This document shows positions 18,786-28,042 of a stretch of DNA of 64,000 nucleotides, piece after piece. The translations under genes and the position numbers were made by a program. The DNA comes from Streptomyces halobius. GTDB lineage: Bacteria; Actinomycetota; Actinomycetes; Streptomycetales; Streptomycetaceae. The stretch spans positions 4,216,001-4,280,000 of the forward strand of contig NZ_CP086322.1 of NCBI RefSeq assembly GCF_023277745.1. The letters are read 5' to 3'. The notes below the pieces were generated by a model. That model made no database searches. It was not told where the DNA came from and saw only the letters and a list, made by a program, of their open reading frames with translations. The first letter of the stretch is position 1. The number at the start of each line of letters is the position of its first letter.

Positions 18786-18932
18786 GTGGATGGAGATGGT
18801 GGCGGCCACCATCATCACAACGGCGACAGTTCCGACAGCGGGGATGGCGGAGGCGGGGGCGCATCCGATATCTGGGTCTTCCTTGCCTCAGTCGTAACCG
18901 GGATCGTCATGCTTGTCTGGGTCTACCGCTGA
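18786..18932 (+). CDS. Gly/His-rich single-span membrane microprotein (48 aa)
   Basis: The GTG at 18786 has a GAGGTGAG site 4-11 bases upstream, which favours it over upstream in-frame ATGs. The product has an unusual N-terminus (GDGGGHHHHN, then Ser/Asp and five consecutive Gly) followed by one membrane helix (IWVFLASVVTGIVMLVWVYR) at the very C-terminus. The His cluster could bind metal. It lies between two WXG100-like genes. I do not know its family. Confidence 0.55.
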   Translation: MDGDGGGHHHHNGDSSDSGDGGGGGASDIWVFLASVVTGIVMLVWVYR

Positions 18933-19192
18933 CCAACGGCCGCTCCGCATCGGCCGTCGCTATCGGCACCGCAGCACTGCGCCAGGCAGAGGCTGTCGCC
19001 GCACCCTCTGTGTCAGCGCCTCACCAAGCGCCTGGTCTACCGCGTACGCCATGCCACCTCCCCTTGTCCGCTTGGGCTTTGAGGTGGCGGCCGTGATGTT
19101 GCGTGTCTGATGTTGGTATCGGCTGATGGTGCGATAACGTCCATGGTGCAAGCGGGATTGCCGTTTGCCTCTGCGATACGGGGAGGAACACC

Positions 19193-19453
19193 ATGGAACG
19201 CGGTGCAGATCTTCAGAGGCTCCGGGAGCTCTCGAAGGACTTCAACAAGAAGGCCACTGAGCTCCGAGCCCTGGTGAAGTTCTTGGACGGCAACACCAAC
19301 GGCAGCGAGGGCTTCTGGAAGGGGCCGAAGGCTAACCAGTTCCGCCAGGAGTGGTCTGAGGCCAGGCCCATGTTCGACAAGTTCGCGGACACGCTGGACT
19401 CTGCGAGCAAGTCCGCCAGCACCAGCGCGGACAACATCGAGCGGGCCACCTGA
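19193..19453 (+). CDS. WXG100-family protein (86 aa)
   Basis: An ATG with a GGGAGGA site 6-12 bases upstream starts an 86-aa protein with W42-K-G44 (GFWKGPKANQF) between two amphipathic helices, the hallmark of ESAT-6-like proteins. The position of the motif is identical to that in the 95-aa protein at 18302. It has its own ribosome site and 260 bp of upstream DNA, so it is probably a separate transcript. It is convergent with the EssC-like gene, the likely motor for its export. Confidence 0.88.
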   Translation: MERGADLQRLRELSKDFNKKATELRALVKFLDGNTNGSEGFWKGPKANQFRQEWSEARPMFDKFADTLDSASKSASTSADNIERAT

Positions 19454-19480
19454 GCCGAGAAGTCCAGCACGGAGAAGCAA

Positions 19481-19515
19481 GGCCGGTGTCCCACCTGCAG
19501 GGTGGGACACCGGCC
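19481..19515. terminator. Bidirectional hairpin terminator
   Basis: A perfect 15-bp stem (19481-19495 with 19501-19515) and a 5-base loop lie between the convergent WXG100 and EssC-like genes and can end both transcripts. Confidence 0.88.
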
Positions 19516-19532
19516 TCCGTACTGTCCGCCAT

Positions 19533-22500
19533 TTATGCGTCCATGACGCATTGGATGGGGCTGAAACCGCCAGCGGCTACGAACAGTCCGCTGCCGATGG
19601 GCCCTCCGCTGCTGTTCGCCGGCAGCCGGACGTTGAACAGCTCGCCGTCTTGGGCACTTTGCGGGGTGAGCAGGATGCCGTTGCGCGACTTGCGGGCGCT
19701 GACGGCGAAGCCGCGGTACTGGGAAGACAAGGTGTCCGTCGTGCCGGCGGCGATGAGCGCGTGGTCGCCGTCCATGCCGTTGCGGATGATGGTCTCCAGT
19801 GCCTCGTCCAGAGTGGTGTCGTAGAGGAGTTCTGCGTCATCGACCACGACGACGTACGTGCGCCCGTCTGCCTTGTCCACCAGCTCCTGGAGATCGTCCT
19901 CCGTACCTTCGGTGCCCTGCAGGAGCCCCAGCACACCGTCCTCGCCTTCGAGGCTCCGCAGTGGCGACTTGCGCGGCGTGATCAGCACAAGGGGCGTTCC
20001 GATGCGCAGCAGGGATCTCGCGGCGGTTACGAGGGCGGTGGAGCGGCCCGATTTCGGAGGGCCGGCGATGACGAAGCCAGGACCTGCCGCCTCCAAATCG
20101 ATGCCGATGGGCTGGAGTTCGTCGCCGCCGACTGCGAGCAGGGCCCACAGCGGCGACGGTGGCTCAAAGTCGGGGGCAAGGGCGTAGGTCTCCTGGGCTG
20201 TGATCCGCTGCGGCAGTGCGTCCACGCGCATCGGGCGCAGTTGGGCTGGGAGACGGTCTTGGTGCATCTGCCGTGCTGTGTCGGCGATTTCTCGCAGTGC
20301 ACGTACTTGTGCCTGCCCTGCTGGGTCGTCGGTCAGCAGCGCGATCTGAGTTTCCTCTGCGCCATTGTCGGTCAGACGCAGTGCCCGCCCGTTTGGCATT
20401 TCCTTCGGCACGTCACGTGTCTGGAAGCCGGCAGTGGAGTAGTCACTGGGGTCCGTGAGGCGCAGCACTATGCGCTCGGCGAAGGAGGATGCGACATGGC
20501 CGCTCAGGCCGCTGCGGTCGGCCGTCATGACGACCTTGAGGCCAACGGCTGAGCCTTCTCGGAAGAGGCGCTGAGCGGCTTCGATGAGCTGTCCGTAGTT
20601 GTAGTCCTCAAACGCTTGGGTGAAGCCCTCCCAGCCGTCCAGCAGGAGCACCATCCATGGGAGGCGGTCGTCCCGTGCTGCGGCCGCGCGCTGTTCAGCT
20701 GCGCTGGATGCTCCCTCCATGGCCAGCATCTGCTGGCGGCGGGATACCTCGGCGAGGAGACGGTCGATAAGTCGACGGACCCGGTCGGGCTGGTCGCGGG
20801 TGACCACGGCACCGACGTGAGGCAGGGAGACGAGGGGCAGCAGGGCGTTGGAGCCGCAGTCGATGCCATAGACGTGAACGTCGCGCGGGGCCGTCGTACG
20901 GGCCAGAGATCCGGCGAGCGTACGCAGAGCGGTGGATCGCCCGGAGCGAGCGCCCCCGACGAGCATCGTGTGCTCGCCGTGGACCAGGTCCAGGGCGAAC
21001 GGGGCACGTCGTTGCTGAGCTGGGAGGTCGGTGAGACCGAAGGGAATCGGCGCGACGTCCCCATCCTCTGGCGCCGGCGTACCCATCCCGTGCACCGCGT
21101 CGAGGGTGATGCGCTCAGGCAGAGGAGGCAGCCAGGGGCTGCGCGGCTGTGCGAAGCCCATGCTCTCGGCGCCCTCGCGGACCGCGTCCACGAGGACGGC
21201 AAGGTCGGTGACCATGGAGCCGTCGTCGTCGGAACTTGCCGCCACGGGCAGGGGGCGGCTGTACGACGACCAGTCGAGAGGCCTCAGGCTCGCCTTGGGG
21301 CCAGACGTCCCATCGCTGGGACGCCGGCCACCGATCCGGGCCGACTGCACGGCGACGAGCGACTGTGCGCCGGAGCGCACGTACCCCCGGCCGGGCGTGG
21401 ACTTGGCGATCGAGGCTGCGTCCGCGGCGTCGATGACGTCCATGGACTCGGAGCCGTCCGTGACGCGGAGTGCGATGCGCAGGTTGGTGTTGGCGCGGAT
21501 GTCGGCGCTGACCACACCGGCGGGGCGCTGGGTCGCCAGAATCATATGCAGGCCCAAGGAGCGTCCACGCCGCCCGATGTCGACCAGGCCCTCGACGAAG
21601 TCCGGCAGCTCGGCGACCAGTGAGGCGAACTCGTCGGTGATCAAGACGAGCCGGGGCAGCGGTTCGAGTTCTGGGCGCAGCTTGCGTGTGTCGTTGTAGT
21701 CCTCGATGTCCTTGGCACCGGCGTCGAGGAGGATCTCCTCGCGGCGCTTGAGTTCGGCGGCCAGCGAGGACAAGGCCCGTTCGGTCAGATGGGCATCGAG
21801 GTCACTGACCATGCCGACGGTGTGCGGCAGCCGCGCACAGTCCATGAAGGCGCTGCCGCCCTTGTAGTCGATCAGGACGTAGTTCAGGGCATCCGGCCGG
21901 TTCGCGACAGCGAGGGACGCGATGATGGTCTGCAGCAGCTCGGATTTACCTGCTCCAGTCGTGCCAGCAACGAGAGCGTGTGGGCCATCGCGCCGGATGT
22001 CCAAGTGGAAGGGGCCATCCGCCGCGATACCGATGGGCACCTCGGTCGTCGAGCCGCCGGCCCGCCACACCTGCTCAATGTCCGCTCCTGTGGGGTTGGG
22101 CATCGCGAGCAGGGACAGCAGACGTGCCGCAGTGGGCAACGCGCTGTCAGCGTCGTCACGGCTGACATCCCGTACCGGAGCAAGCGAACGAGCGACGAGT
22201 TCACACCACTCCACCGTGACCTGATCGGCCACAACATCGCCCAGCCGCTCCAGGCCGGAACCACGCATCAGCAGGCGTGTGGAGGATTGCGGCGTCCAGC
22301 AAACGGCGGCCATGCACTCCTCAGGAAGCAGCCGCTCGTCCTCATCAATGCACAGAGCGAAAATGCCGTGCTCCGGTCCTTCTTGCAGTAGCTGAGGGAC
22401 CCCTGGCATGCGCCGCAGCAGTCGAGCACCATCCAGCACGACGAGAATGTGCGGATCGGAACGCAGAGTGCCCATCGACCGCTGGTTCTGGCTTGCGGCC

Positions 22501-24014
22501 TTCCGCCTGCTCAACTCATTGAGCAACTCATTGACGCGGCGCGCGATGGCCTCGGAATCCGATCCGACCAGCGCGATGCAGTCCTGGCCCTGTTGCGGAA
22601 CGGTGTGCGGCAGCCAGTGCGCCCAACCCCACTCAGCCCCGGCCTCCCCTGTAGAGGAGAGCACGACCATGGAGAGATCTCGCGGGCTGTGCAGCGCCGC
22701 GGCCTGCACCGCGAGCCACCGAGCAGTGGCCAGGGTCCGGACGCGGTCCCCGGCAACACCGATCACGCCGAGCTCCGGGAACGGCAAGGCGACCGGGACG
22801 TCGGCCAACAGCGGAGGTTGCGGCGCCTCATCGTCATGCTGATAGCCACGCCCCATCGCCAGCTCGATGTCCGCGGACAACACGCCAACACCGACCCGAA
22901 GTTGCATCACATCCGGGTCCGTGAGCCGACGCTCCCACAGCCGGCGGCGGGGGCCCGTAGCGAACAGCATCACTTCCGCCGGGTCGGGATGACTAGTTCG
23001 GCGCCATCGCTGCTCTTCTTTGCCGATGCGTTTCAACTCGGCTTCGTGGGCGGCGAGATCCTTCTTGTACTGCTTCAGCGACGTCTTGTTCTTCTTCTTG
23101 CCTTCCCGGTTGTCGCTCAACCACTGCCCGAACATCATCAGCGGGCTCATCAGGCAGAACAGGAGCATGTAGACCTGATCGGTGATGAAGTACATGGCCA
23201 GGCCGAAGAGCAAGGGCATGAACGCCGCGATCATTTGAAAGCGCGCACGTTCGGCCCGACTGGGCAGCACCGGCACGATGAGCCGAGGCCGCGGCCTCAT
23301 CGGGGACAAGCGAGGCGGACGGTTGTAGGCGAGACCGCCCTCCCCGGTGGGAGATAGGTGAGCGTCTGGTTCGCCGGGCACATCAAGGACGAACAGCGAC
23401 TCGCTGATACGAACGACGCCTCCGAGTGGCCAGGCCGGCTCGCCTGTCACTGGCTTGTCGTCGAGTGAGAGCTCCACCCCAGGCTGTGGGGCGAGCGTGA
23501 CCCGTCCTTCGACGTCAACCATCACGCGGGCCGCTACCGGCGGCAGCGCCGGGTCGGCTACAGGAAGGGTGCATGCAAGCCCGGAGCCAAGGGTTGCCAC
23601 TCCGGCTGCCAGCCGGACGACCCTACCGGAACCTGGGCCGCCCGCCACCCGCAGTTCGTAGCACCCATCGGGCTCGCCGCCGCGCATGAACGGTCCGACG
23701 GAGTCGTCAATGGATATGCGCGCGCCGTCCGTTAGCACTGAAGAGGCAAGCGTCCTGGGGTCGCACCGAGTGCCGTCGACCCAGAGGTGGGGCGCCGTCG
23801 GCGTCTTGCCAGTGCTTGCGGCTCCTGGGGATGAGCGTGGGCCGGTCAGGGGTACGACAACGGAACGCAGTGGGCGGGGGGCGATATCCCGCTCAGGCGC
23901 GAAGTCCGTCGCCATCGCCTCTGCCACATCGGCGACGCACGCTTCTTCATCAGCGAGAACCATGATGTCCTGCGGTACGGCCCCCTCTCGCACAGCCGTC
24001 ACCAGGACTCGCAT
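19533..24014 (-). CDS. EssC/EccC-like T7SS FtsK/SpoIIIE ATPase (1493 aa)
   Basis: The ATG at 24014 with GGGAGGGTGA upstream is chosen; the frame is open to 24239 without family-like sequence. The order is an N-terminal region with FHA-like beta-sandwich (about 115-230), two membrane helices (about 275-325), then three FtsK/SpoIIIE ATPase modules. Module 1 has an intact Walker A (GTTGAGKS, about 682-690); modules 2 and 3 have GGARSGRS (about 1018) and GPPKSGRS (about 1316), with Arg replacing the Walker lysine. This resembles Firmicute EssC, where D1 is the motor and later modules bind substrate. No eccB, eccD, eccE or mycP gene lies in the window. Confidence 0.9.
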   Translation of the reverse strand: MRVLVTAVREGAVPQDIMVLADEEACVADVAEAMATDFAPERDIAPRPLRSVVVPLTGPRSSPGAASTGKTPTAPHLWVDGTRCDPRTLASSVLTDGARISIDDSVGPFMRGGEPDGCYELRVAGGPGSGRVVRLAAGVATLGSGLACTLPVADPALPPVAARVMVDVEGRVTLAPQPGVELSLDDKPVTGEPAWPLGGVVRISESLFVLDVPGEPDAHLSPTGEGGLAYNRPPRLSPMRPRPRLIVPVLPSRAERARFQMIAAFMPLLFGLAMYFITDQVYMLLFCLMSPLMMFGQWLSDNREGKKKNKTSLKQYKKDLAAHEAELKRIGKEEQRWRRTSHPDPAEVMLFATGPRRRLWERRLTDPDVMQLRVGVGVLSADIELAMGRGYQHDDEAPQPPLLADVPVALPFPELGVIGVAGDRVRTLATARWLAVQAAALHSPRDLSMVVLSSTGEAGAEWGWAHWLPHTVPQQGQDCIALVGSDSEAIARRVNELLNELSRRKAASQNQRSMGTLRSDPHILVVLDGARLLRRMPGVPQLLQEGPEHGIFALCIDEDERLLPEECMAAVCWTPQSSTRLLMRGSGLERLGDVVADQVTVEWCELVARSLAPVRDVSRDDADSALPTAARLLSLLAMPNPTGADIEQVWRAGGSTTEVPIGIAADGPFHLDIRRDGPHALVAGTTGAGKSELLQTIIASLAVANRPDALNYVLIDYKGGSAFMDCARLPHTVGMVSDLDAHLTERALSSLAAELKRREEILLDAGAKDIEDYNDTRKLRPELEPLPRLVLITDEFASLVAELPDFVEGLVDIGRRGRSLGLHMILATQRPAGVVSADIRANTNLRIALRVTDGSESMDVIDAADAASIAKSTPGRGYVRSGAQSLVAVQSARIGGRRPSDGTSGPKASLRPLDWSSYSRPLPVAASSDDDGSMVTDLAVLVDAVREGAESMGFAQPRSPWLPPLPERITLDAVHGMGTPAPEDGDVAPIPFGLTDLPAQQRRAPFALDLVHGEHTMLVGGARSGRSTALRTLAGSLARTTAPRDVHVYGIDCGSNALLPLVSLPHVGAVVTRDQPDRVRRLIDRLLAEVSRRQQMLAMEGASSAAEQRAAAARDDRLPWMVLLLDGWEGFTQAFEDYNYGQLIEAAQRLFREGSAVGLKVVMTADRSGLSGHVASSFAERIVLRLTDPSDYSTAGFQTRDVPKEMPNGRALRLTDNGAEETQIALLTDDPAGQAQVRALREIADTARQMHQDRLPAQLRPMRVDALPQRITAQETYALAPDFEPPSPLWALLAVGGDELQPIGIDLEAAGPGFVIAGPPKSGRSTALVTAARSLLRIGTPLVLITPRKSPLRSLEGEDGVLGLLQGTEGTEDDLQELVDKADGRTYVVVVDDAELLYDTTLDEALETIIRNGMDGDHALIAAGTTDTLSSQYRGFAVSARKSRNGILLTPQSAQDGELFNVRLPANSSGGPIGSGLFVAAGGFSPIQCVMDA

Positions 24015-24328
24015 ACCAGTCACCCTCCCCGTCGGCCATCCCTCGCACCTGCCACCGGAAGCTATCTGCTTGGGGCCGGCGAACTCTGGAAACTCTACGC
24101 ACCAACGAGACACGAGCCGAGGTGGGCGTCGACTGCGCGCCCCACACGGTCGCCGGGCATCTACCGATAGGTCGGCCGTTGGTAGGGCTGACCGCCAACT
24201 GTGCCAGGTTCCGTGGCCCGGAGGAATCACCATGGGCATTCAACGAGCACTGCTGAAACGCCAACCGCTGAGAACGGGTCGGCACTGCTGTTCAGGCCGT
24301 CGAGATCGCCGGACCCCGAGTAGGGAAT
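24015..24328. other. Gene-free stretch between two minus-strand genes
   Basis: These 314 bp lie upstream of the EssC-like gene. Frames open here lack ribosome sites and family-like sequence. The stretch should carry the promoter of the ATPase gene; no palindrome or repeat stands out. Confidence 0.45.
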
Positions 24329-24700
24329 TCAGCCGGGCACACACTGACCATGGCCAGTAAATGTCAAGCTCTGGTTCGAGGCATACAAGCGTCCTTCTGC
24401 GAGTCCTGTCTTCGAGATGAGCGCGGACCGATCTTCGCTGTCCGTTACTTCAGGAGAAAATCTCCAGCCATGCCTTACGAGATACGCCGTACTCTTCTTG
24501 AGGAGAGAGTCATTGCTCTGACTCTCGTCCGGATCCCAGCCGACGACTCGCACGTCAAACTGCAACCTGCCTCCGCCGTGTTCGGTCGGCGTACCGAATT
24601 CATCTTCGGGATAAACGACATCGGGCGTCGCCGCTTTAATCGCTGCCCGAATGTCACCAGAGATTACTTTCTGGGCGCCTTGAAGGGTCATGAATTCCAT
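24329..24700 (-). CDS. Small T7SS-island protein, possible paralogue family
   Basis: A 123-aa soluble protein beginning MEFMTLQGAQ, with AAAGG upstream of the ATG. I do not recognise a named domain. Its C-terminal half follows the pattern YLVRHGWRFSPEV, a polar turn, then a strand ending in SKTGL, which recurs in the products at 24789 and 27389. No signal peptide. Base composition is less G+C-rich than in flanking regions, suggesting later acquisition. A chaperone or immunity role is possible but unproven. Confidence 0.6.
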   Translation of the reverse strand: MEFMTLQGAQKVISGDIRAAIKAATPDVVYPEDEFGTPTEHGGGRLQFDVRVVGWDPDESQSNDSLLKKSTAYLVRHGWRFSPEVTDSEDRSALISKTGLAEGRLYASNQSLTFTGHGQCVPG

Positions 24701-24788
24701 TTCTACCTTTCAAGAAGTTCGATGCGAGCGCCGGCGGCGGTTCGGGAATCATCGTCAGAGGAGCGCCCCACGCATGGCGTCCGCACCC

Positions 24789-25121
24789 TCATCCGCGGTC
24801 CACCACTCCAGCGAATGAGATAGTGGGTGCCTCGACACCGAACGTTCCACCGCCAACATTTAGTTTCCCCGCGTAGAGCGCAGTCGCCTCGTCATTCTGG
24901 GGCCTGTCGGCCACAGCCCAACCAGCTCTGTTCAGCTCTTGGGCGAGCCGTGCTTGAAGCTCGGACGCCGGTCTGGCGTCAGTGGCATCGAAGGCGGTAA
25001 GAGCGACAACCTCTGTTGAAACAGACGACGGAATTTCCAGAACGGTTCCATTGGGGAAGAGTGAGGAGAGCACCGTCCTGACTTCGTTAGCCAACTCGGT
25101 GGGAGCCTTATCGGTAGCCAT
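24789..25121 (-). CDS. Small T7SS-island protein, possible paralogue family
   Basis: The ATG at 25121 is selected because GGAGG lies 7 bases upstream; an in-frame codon at 25145 precedes it. The 110-aa product has no signal peptide. Its second half (ELNRAGWAVADRPQN, then an alternating strand to KLNVGGG) matches the pattern in the proteins at 24329 and 27389. It lies between that small gene and the DUF1023 gene, all on the minus strand with short gaps, so they are probably co-transcribed. Confidence 0.65.
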   Translation of the reverse strand: MATDKAPTELANEVRTVLSSLFPNGTVLEIPSSVSTEVVALTAFDATDARPASELQARLAQELNRAGWAVADRPQNDEATALYAGKLNVGGGTFGVEAPTISFAGVVDRG

Positions 25122-25179
25122 GAGAAAACCTCCGGATCTATCCAATGGAATCTAATCCCTCGCGAAACTTTGGGTACTC

Positions 25180-27045
25180 CTAGGGGGTCAGGAAATCAAT
25201 CACAGAGTCGACCACCTTAACGCTTTCATCGGCTATCGATTTCCCCGTGTCGCCGAAAAGCTGACGAACGTTATTTTGGAGGCGATCGATTTCCAGCATC
25301 TTGACCTCCGGGTAGGTCACAACATCCAAGAGTTTGCTGACAGTGAACTGTGACCCGTTGGCGGCTATATTTGCGACCCAGTCAGGGGCCCCCACGTTCT
25401 TTACTCCCTGGTAAGCCTGCTTATGTGCAAGTTCACCGGACAAGTAAGTCAGCTCGTTCTTGAGATCCTCTGGCTTCACCCGGTCCAGCATGTTGTGTTT
25501 ATTGAGGATGCCGTGGATCGGGCCTAGGGCCTCAGGGATCGACATCCTGCCGTTGAGGATGTTCTGCACGATCGGGTCAAGATCTGCCCCCATCTTTATA
25601 ACTATTTTGGGAGGTATCTTGGAGTGCAGGAAGGTAACGAGTTTCCGTACTTCCGCTGCACCCACCATTTCTTGGTCGAGCGTGGTGTGCGTAAGCTCCA
25701 GATGCTTTGAACCCTTGAACAAGATTCTCTGCAGATTAGCTTGCGCTTTCGTGCCCTCCTTATAGTACTCGGAGTGGTTAATGGCTCCGTCCGTTGCCAA
25801 GCGGGTGATGTCCTTGAAGTCTGCGGGATCCTTCCCATGGCCCTGGGTGTACGAGACAGGGTCCTCTGGCGCTCGCATTGCGTAGAATTTCGTGCTGGGC
25901 ATGTTGAAGTCTGCGACAGAGTTGATGTTGGGGCCGAGTCCGGGACTCCCCATGAATACGACGCTGTCGATGTCCTTCATTCCCTTTTGCAGGGCCTTGC
26001 TTGTCACAAGGGTTCCGTAGCTGTGTGCAAAAATATTGACATTTGCATCTTCTTGCAGGTTTACCGAAACCCCCTGCCGGAAGTCAGCAAGTTGCTTCCC
26101 GCCAACTTCCGCCTTCGCCGGGTCAACCGAATCGCCCACCTCGGGGGTGTCGTAACCCATCCAACTGACAACTGCGCTATCCGTGCGCTCCAGTCCCTTG
26201 CCGTCATCCATCAGCTGGTACCCGTCCCTACTGAACGAGTCAAAGTTATCCAGTCTGTTCGTGATCCCCGGCACCCGGAACGCTACGTTCTTTGCGCTCT
26301 CCAGTTCGCCGACCACTTCAGCAACTCGGCCGTCCGCGTACGGAGACGACTTCGCGTCGGATTTCGTGCCGAAGTGTGCATCGAACACGAGAAACTGTCG
26401 CGGAACTTCAATCTCGACTTTCCTGCGGGTGTCCGGATCGCGCACCGTTTTCACTCTTCGGTTCATGAAACCTCTAAGCGTATCCACGCGATCTTTTGTA
26501 CGCTTGTAGGCAGGGTTATTTTTTGCAAGCCCATTCAGGTAATTGGATTCTTTTTCGTATTCCTCCTGAATGGAGATGCGGTTCGCGGCGAACCGCAGCT
26601 TTGCCGGCACGCCATCGAGGTTCCCGACCGTTTTGGGCTTGGCTGCGGCCAGCGCGGCGCCCTGTGCTGGGGAGAGCTTGTCGAAGTAGTCCTTTACCGC
26701 TTGAGCTCTTTCCTTGGGTGTGTCGCGCTTGTGCGCGTTGAGTACTTTCTGGAGTCCTGGGGCAAGCTTGTTGCCCTCCCCCTTCTCGGCCAAGCCGTCG
26801 GGAAGCCCAAAGGCTGACAACGATTCAAAGGGGGACTCAGAGGGAGACCTGAGCATCCTGGCTCGTGATCTGAGGTCCTTCGCCGTGTCTCCCAACCATG
26901 CCGCCAGCTGCGTCAGGCCGGATACTTGACTGCTGACCTGCAGGGTTCTCGCCCGGGTGCTCAGGCGAGGAATCTCCCCAGCTTTGCTGTCCATCGACTT
27001 TGCCAGTCGGTCGAGCATCTCCGGATCTGCCAGAACCATCGCCAT
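25180..27045 (-). CDS. DUF1023 alpha/beta hydrolase, T7SS-associated
   Basis: From the ATG at 27045 the protein has 621 aa. The first 170 residues are helical, like the N-terminal secretion domains of actinobacterial T7SS substrates. The middle is an alpha/beta hydrolase of the DUF1023 type, with the nucleophile elbow NIFAHSYGTLV placing serine at about residue 342; a strand VVSWMGYDTPE and VVFMGSPGLG belong to the same fold. About 150 C-terminal residues are unassigned. The start has only a weak ribosome site. It is divergent from a WXG100-like gene 76 bp away, a pairing that supports export by the T7SS. Codon use is more A/T-rich than in neighbours. Confidence 0.8.
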   Translation of the reverse strand: MAMVLADPEMLDRLAKSMDSKAGEIPRLSTRARTLQVSSQVSGLTQLAAWLGDTAKDLRSRARMLRSPSESPFESLSAFGLPDGLAEKGEGNKLAPGLQKVLNAHKRDTPKERAQAVKDYFDKLSPAQGAALAAAKPKTVGNLDGVPAKLRFAANRISIQEEYEKESNYLNGLAKNNPAYKRTKDRVDTLRGFMNRRVKTVRDPDTRRKVEIEVPRQFLVFDAHFGTKSDAKSSPYADGRVAEVVGELESAKNVAFRVPGITNRLDNFDSFSRDGYQLMDDGKGLERTDSAVVSWMGYDTPEVGDSVDPAKAEVGGKQLADFRQGVSVNLQEDANVNIFAHSYGTLVTSKALQKGMKDIDSVVFMGSPGLGPNINSVADFNMPSTKFYAMRAPEDPVSYTQGHGKDPADFKDITRLATDGAINHSEYYKEGTKAQANLQRILFKGSKHLELTHTTLDQEMVGAAEVRKLVTFLHSKIPPKIVIKMGADLDPIVQNILNGRMSIPEALGPIHGILNKHNMLDRVKPEDLKNELTYLSGELAHKQAYQGVKNVGAPDWVANIAANGSQFTVSKLLDVVTYPEVKMLEIDRLQNNVRQLFGDTGKSIADESVKVVDSVIDFLTP

Positions 27046-27121
27046 GGTCGAGTACCGTAACGTCCTTGAGGGGGTCATGGGCAACCTTGGCCCAATTACT
27101 CGAAGAAATAGGGGGTTTGTC

Positions 27122-27349
27122 TTGACTGACGAAGCTGAGCGCCTGCGGGCCCTGGCCACAGACGTACGCACTCTGCTCGATAGCGTGATCAGAATCGCAG
27201 GAGGCAACGGAACTTCCCCCGACGGGCGATGGCAAGGGCCACATGCGGACAAGACCCGGGGTGAGCTAGGCGTCCGTAAGGGGAAGTTGAAGGCCATGGC
27301 CGACACGCTGGATGCGGAAGCCAGCAGACGTCAGAAGCGTGACAAGTAG
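27122..27349 (+). CDS. WXG100-like protein (75 aa)
   Basis: The TTG at 27122 is preceded by a GGGGG run 7 bases away. The product has two helices joined by W37-Q-G39 (DGRWQGPHADKT), the WXG100 turn, and ends in a basic tail. Frames beginning further upstream overlap the divergent DUF1023 gene and do not read as protein. The pair is most simply a secreted hydrolase and its helical partner. Confidence 0.65.
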   Translation: MTDEAERLRALATDVRTLLDSVIRIAGGNGTSPDGRWQGPHADKTRGELGVRKGKLKAMADTLDAEASRRQKRDK

Positions 27350-27388
27350 CGCCGCCAGCCAAGCGTGCGGCTCTCCGCTTCCTGCGAC

Positions 27389-28042
27389 TCACCCCTTCCA
27401 GTCCGGATTACGGAGGCAGTCGGTAACCAAATTGGCTCTGAGGATCGGAACATCCTTGCCGGACCGGAGCCTGGAGGGCCACGCCAGGAGTTCAGCCGTG
27501 CCAGCAACTCCATGCTTGGAAAGCGTGGCTGACCGCTCTTTGCCCTCATGGCTCCTCCGTTTGACCTTCCAGCCCTTGTCCGTCAGGTAGTCGACGGCCT
27601 TGTTGGCCAGCTCGGAGGGGGAGCGGTGTTCCGAAGTGTCTCCTACGGCCTCGTAGGACACAGCGGAGTAGATCTTGCTGGCGTCCCTGCTGTCCACGAA
27701 GTCGGGACCGCCGCAGTTGGCGTCGGAGCCGGGGTCCTCATCGATCTCCACACCAGGCATGGTTGCTTTGAGTGCGGCAACCGGGTCAGCACGCAGCGCC
27801 GCGATCGCCTGCTCCGGGGTCAGGCCGGTGTCTTCCTTGGAACCTTGGCCGATCGAGCAGCCGCCAATCGTGCCTATCAGAGTCAGCGTCAATGCCGCAC
27901 GGCCTGTGTTCCGGACCAAACCACCGCGCGGGCGTATGCGAAACCGGCCAAGCCATCGGTTTCGCTCTCCCTGAGGGGCGCGGCCGGGCCTTGCGCGCGA
28001 GGTGATCGGCGCGATGGCAGTGGGCAGGATGCGACGGGCCAC
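27389..28042 (-). CDS. Lipoprotein with displaced signal segment
   Basis: GTG at 28042 has a strong GAGGGGGAG site 6-7 bases upstream. The 217-aa product begins MARRILPTAIA, then runs through about 35 Arg/Pro-rich residues before a hydrophobic core and lipobox IGGC. The 52384 lipoprotein begins almost identically (MARRLVPTAIA) but goes directly into its lipobox, so this gene looks as if a segment was inserted within the signal region; alternatively a TTG nearer the core is the true start. The mature part ends with YLTDKGWKVKRRSHEG and SKHGV, the pattern shared with the two small proteins at 24.3-25.1 kb. Confidence 0.7.
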   Translation of the reverse strand: MARRILPTAIAPITSRARPGRAPQGERNRWLGRFRIRPRGGLVRNTGRAALTLTLIGTIGGCSIGQGSKEDTGLTPEQAIAALRADPVAALKATMPGVEIDEDPGSDANCGGPDFVDSRDASKIYSAVSYEAVGDTSEHRSPSELANKAVDYLTDKGWKVKRRSHEGKERSATLSKHGVAGTAELLAWPSRLRSGKDVPILRANLVTDCLRNPDWKG

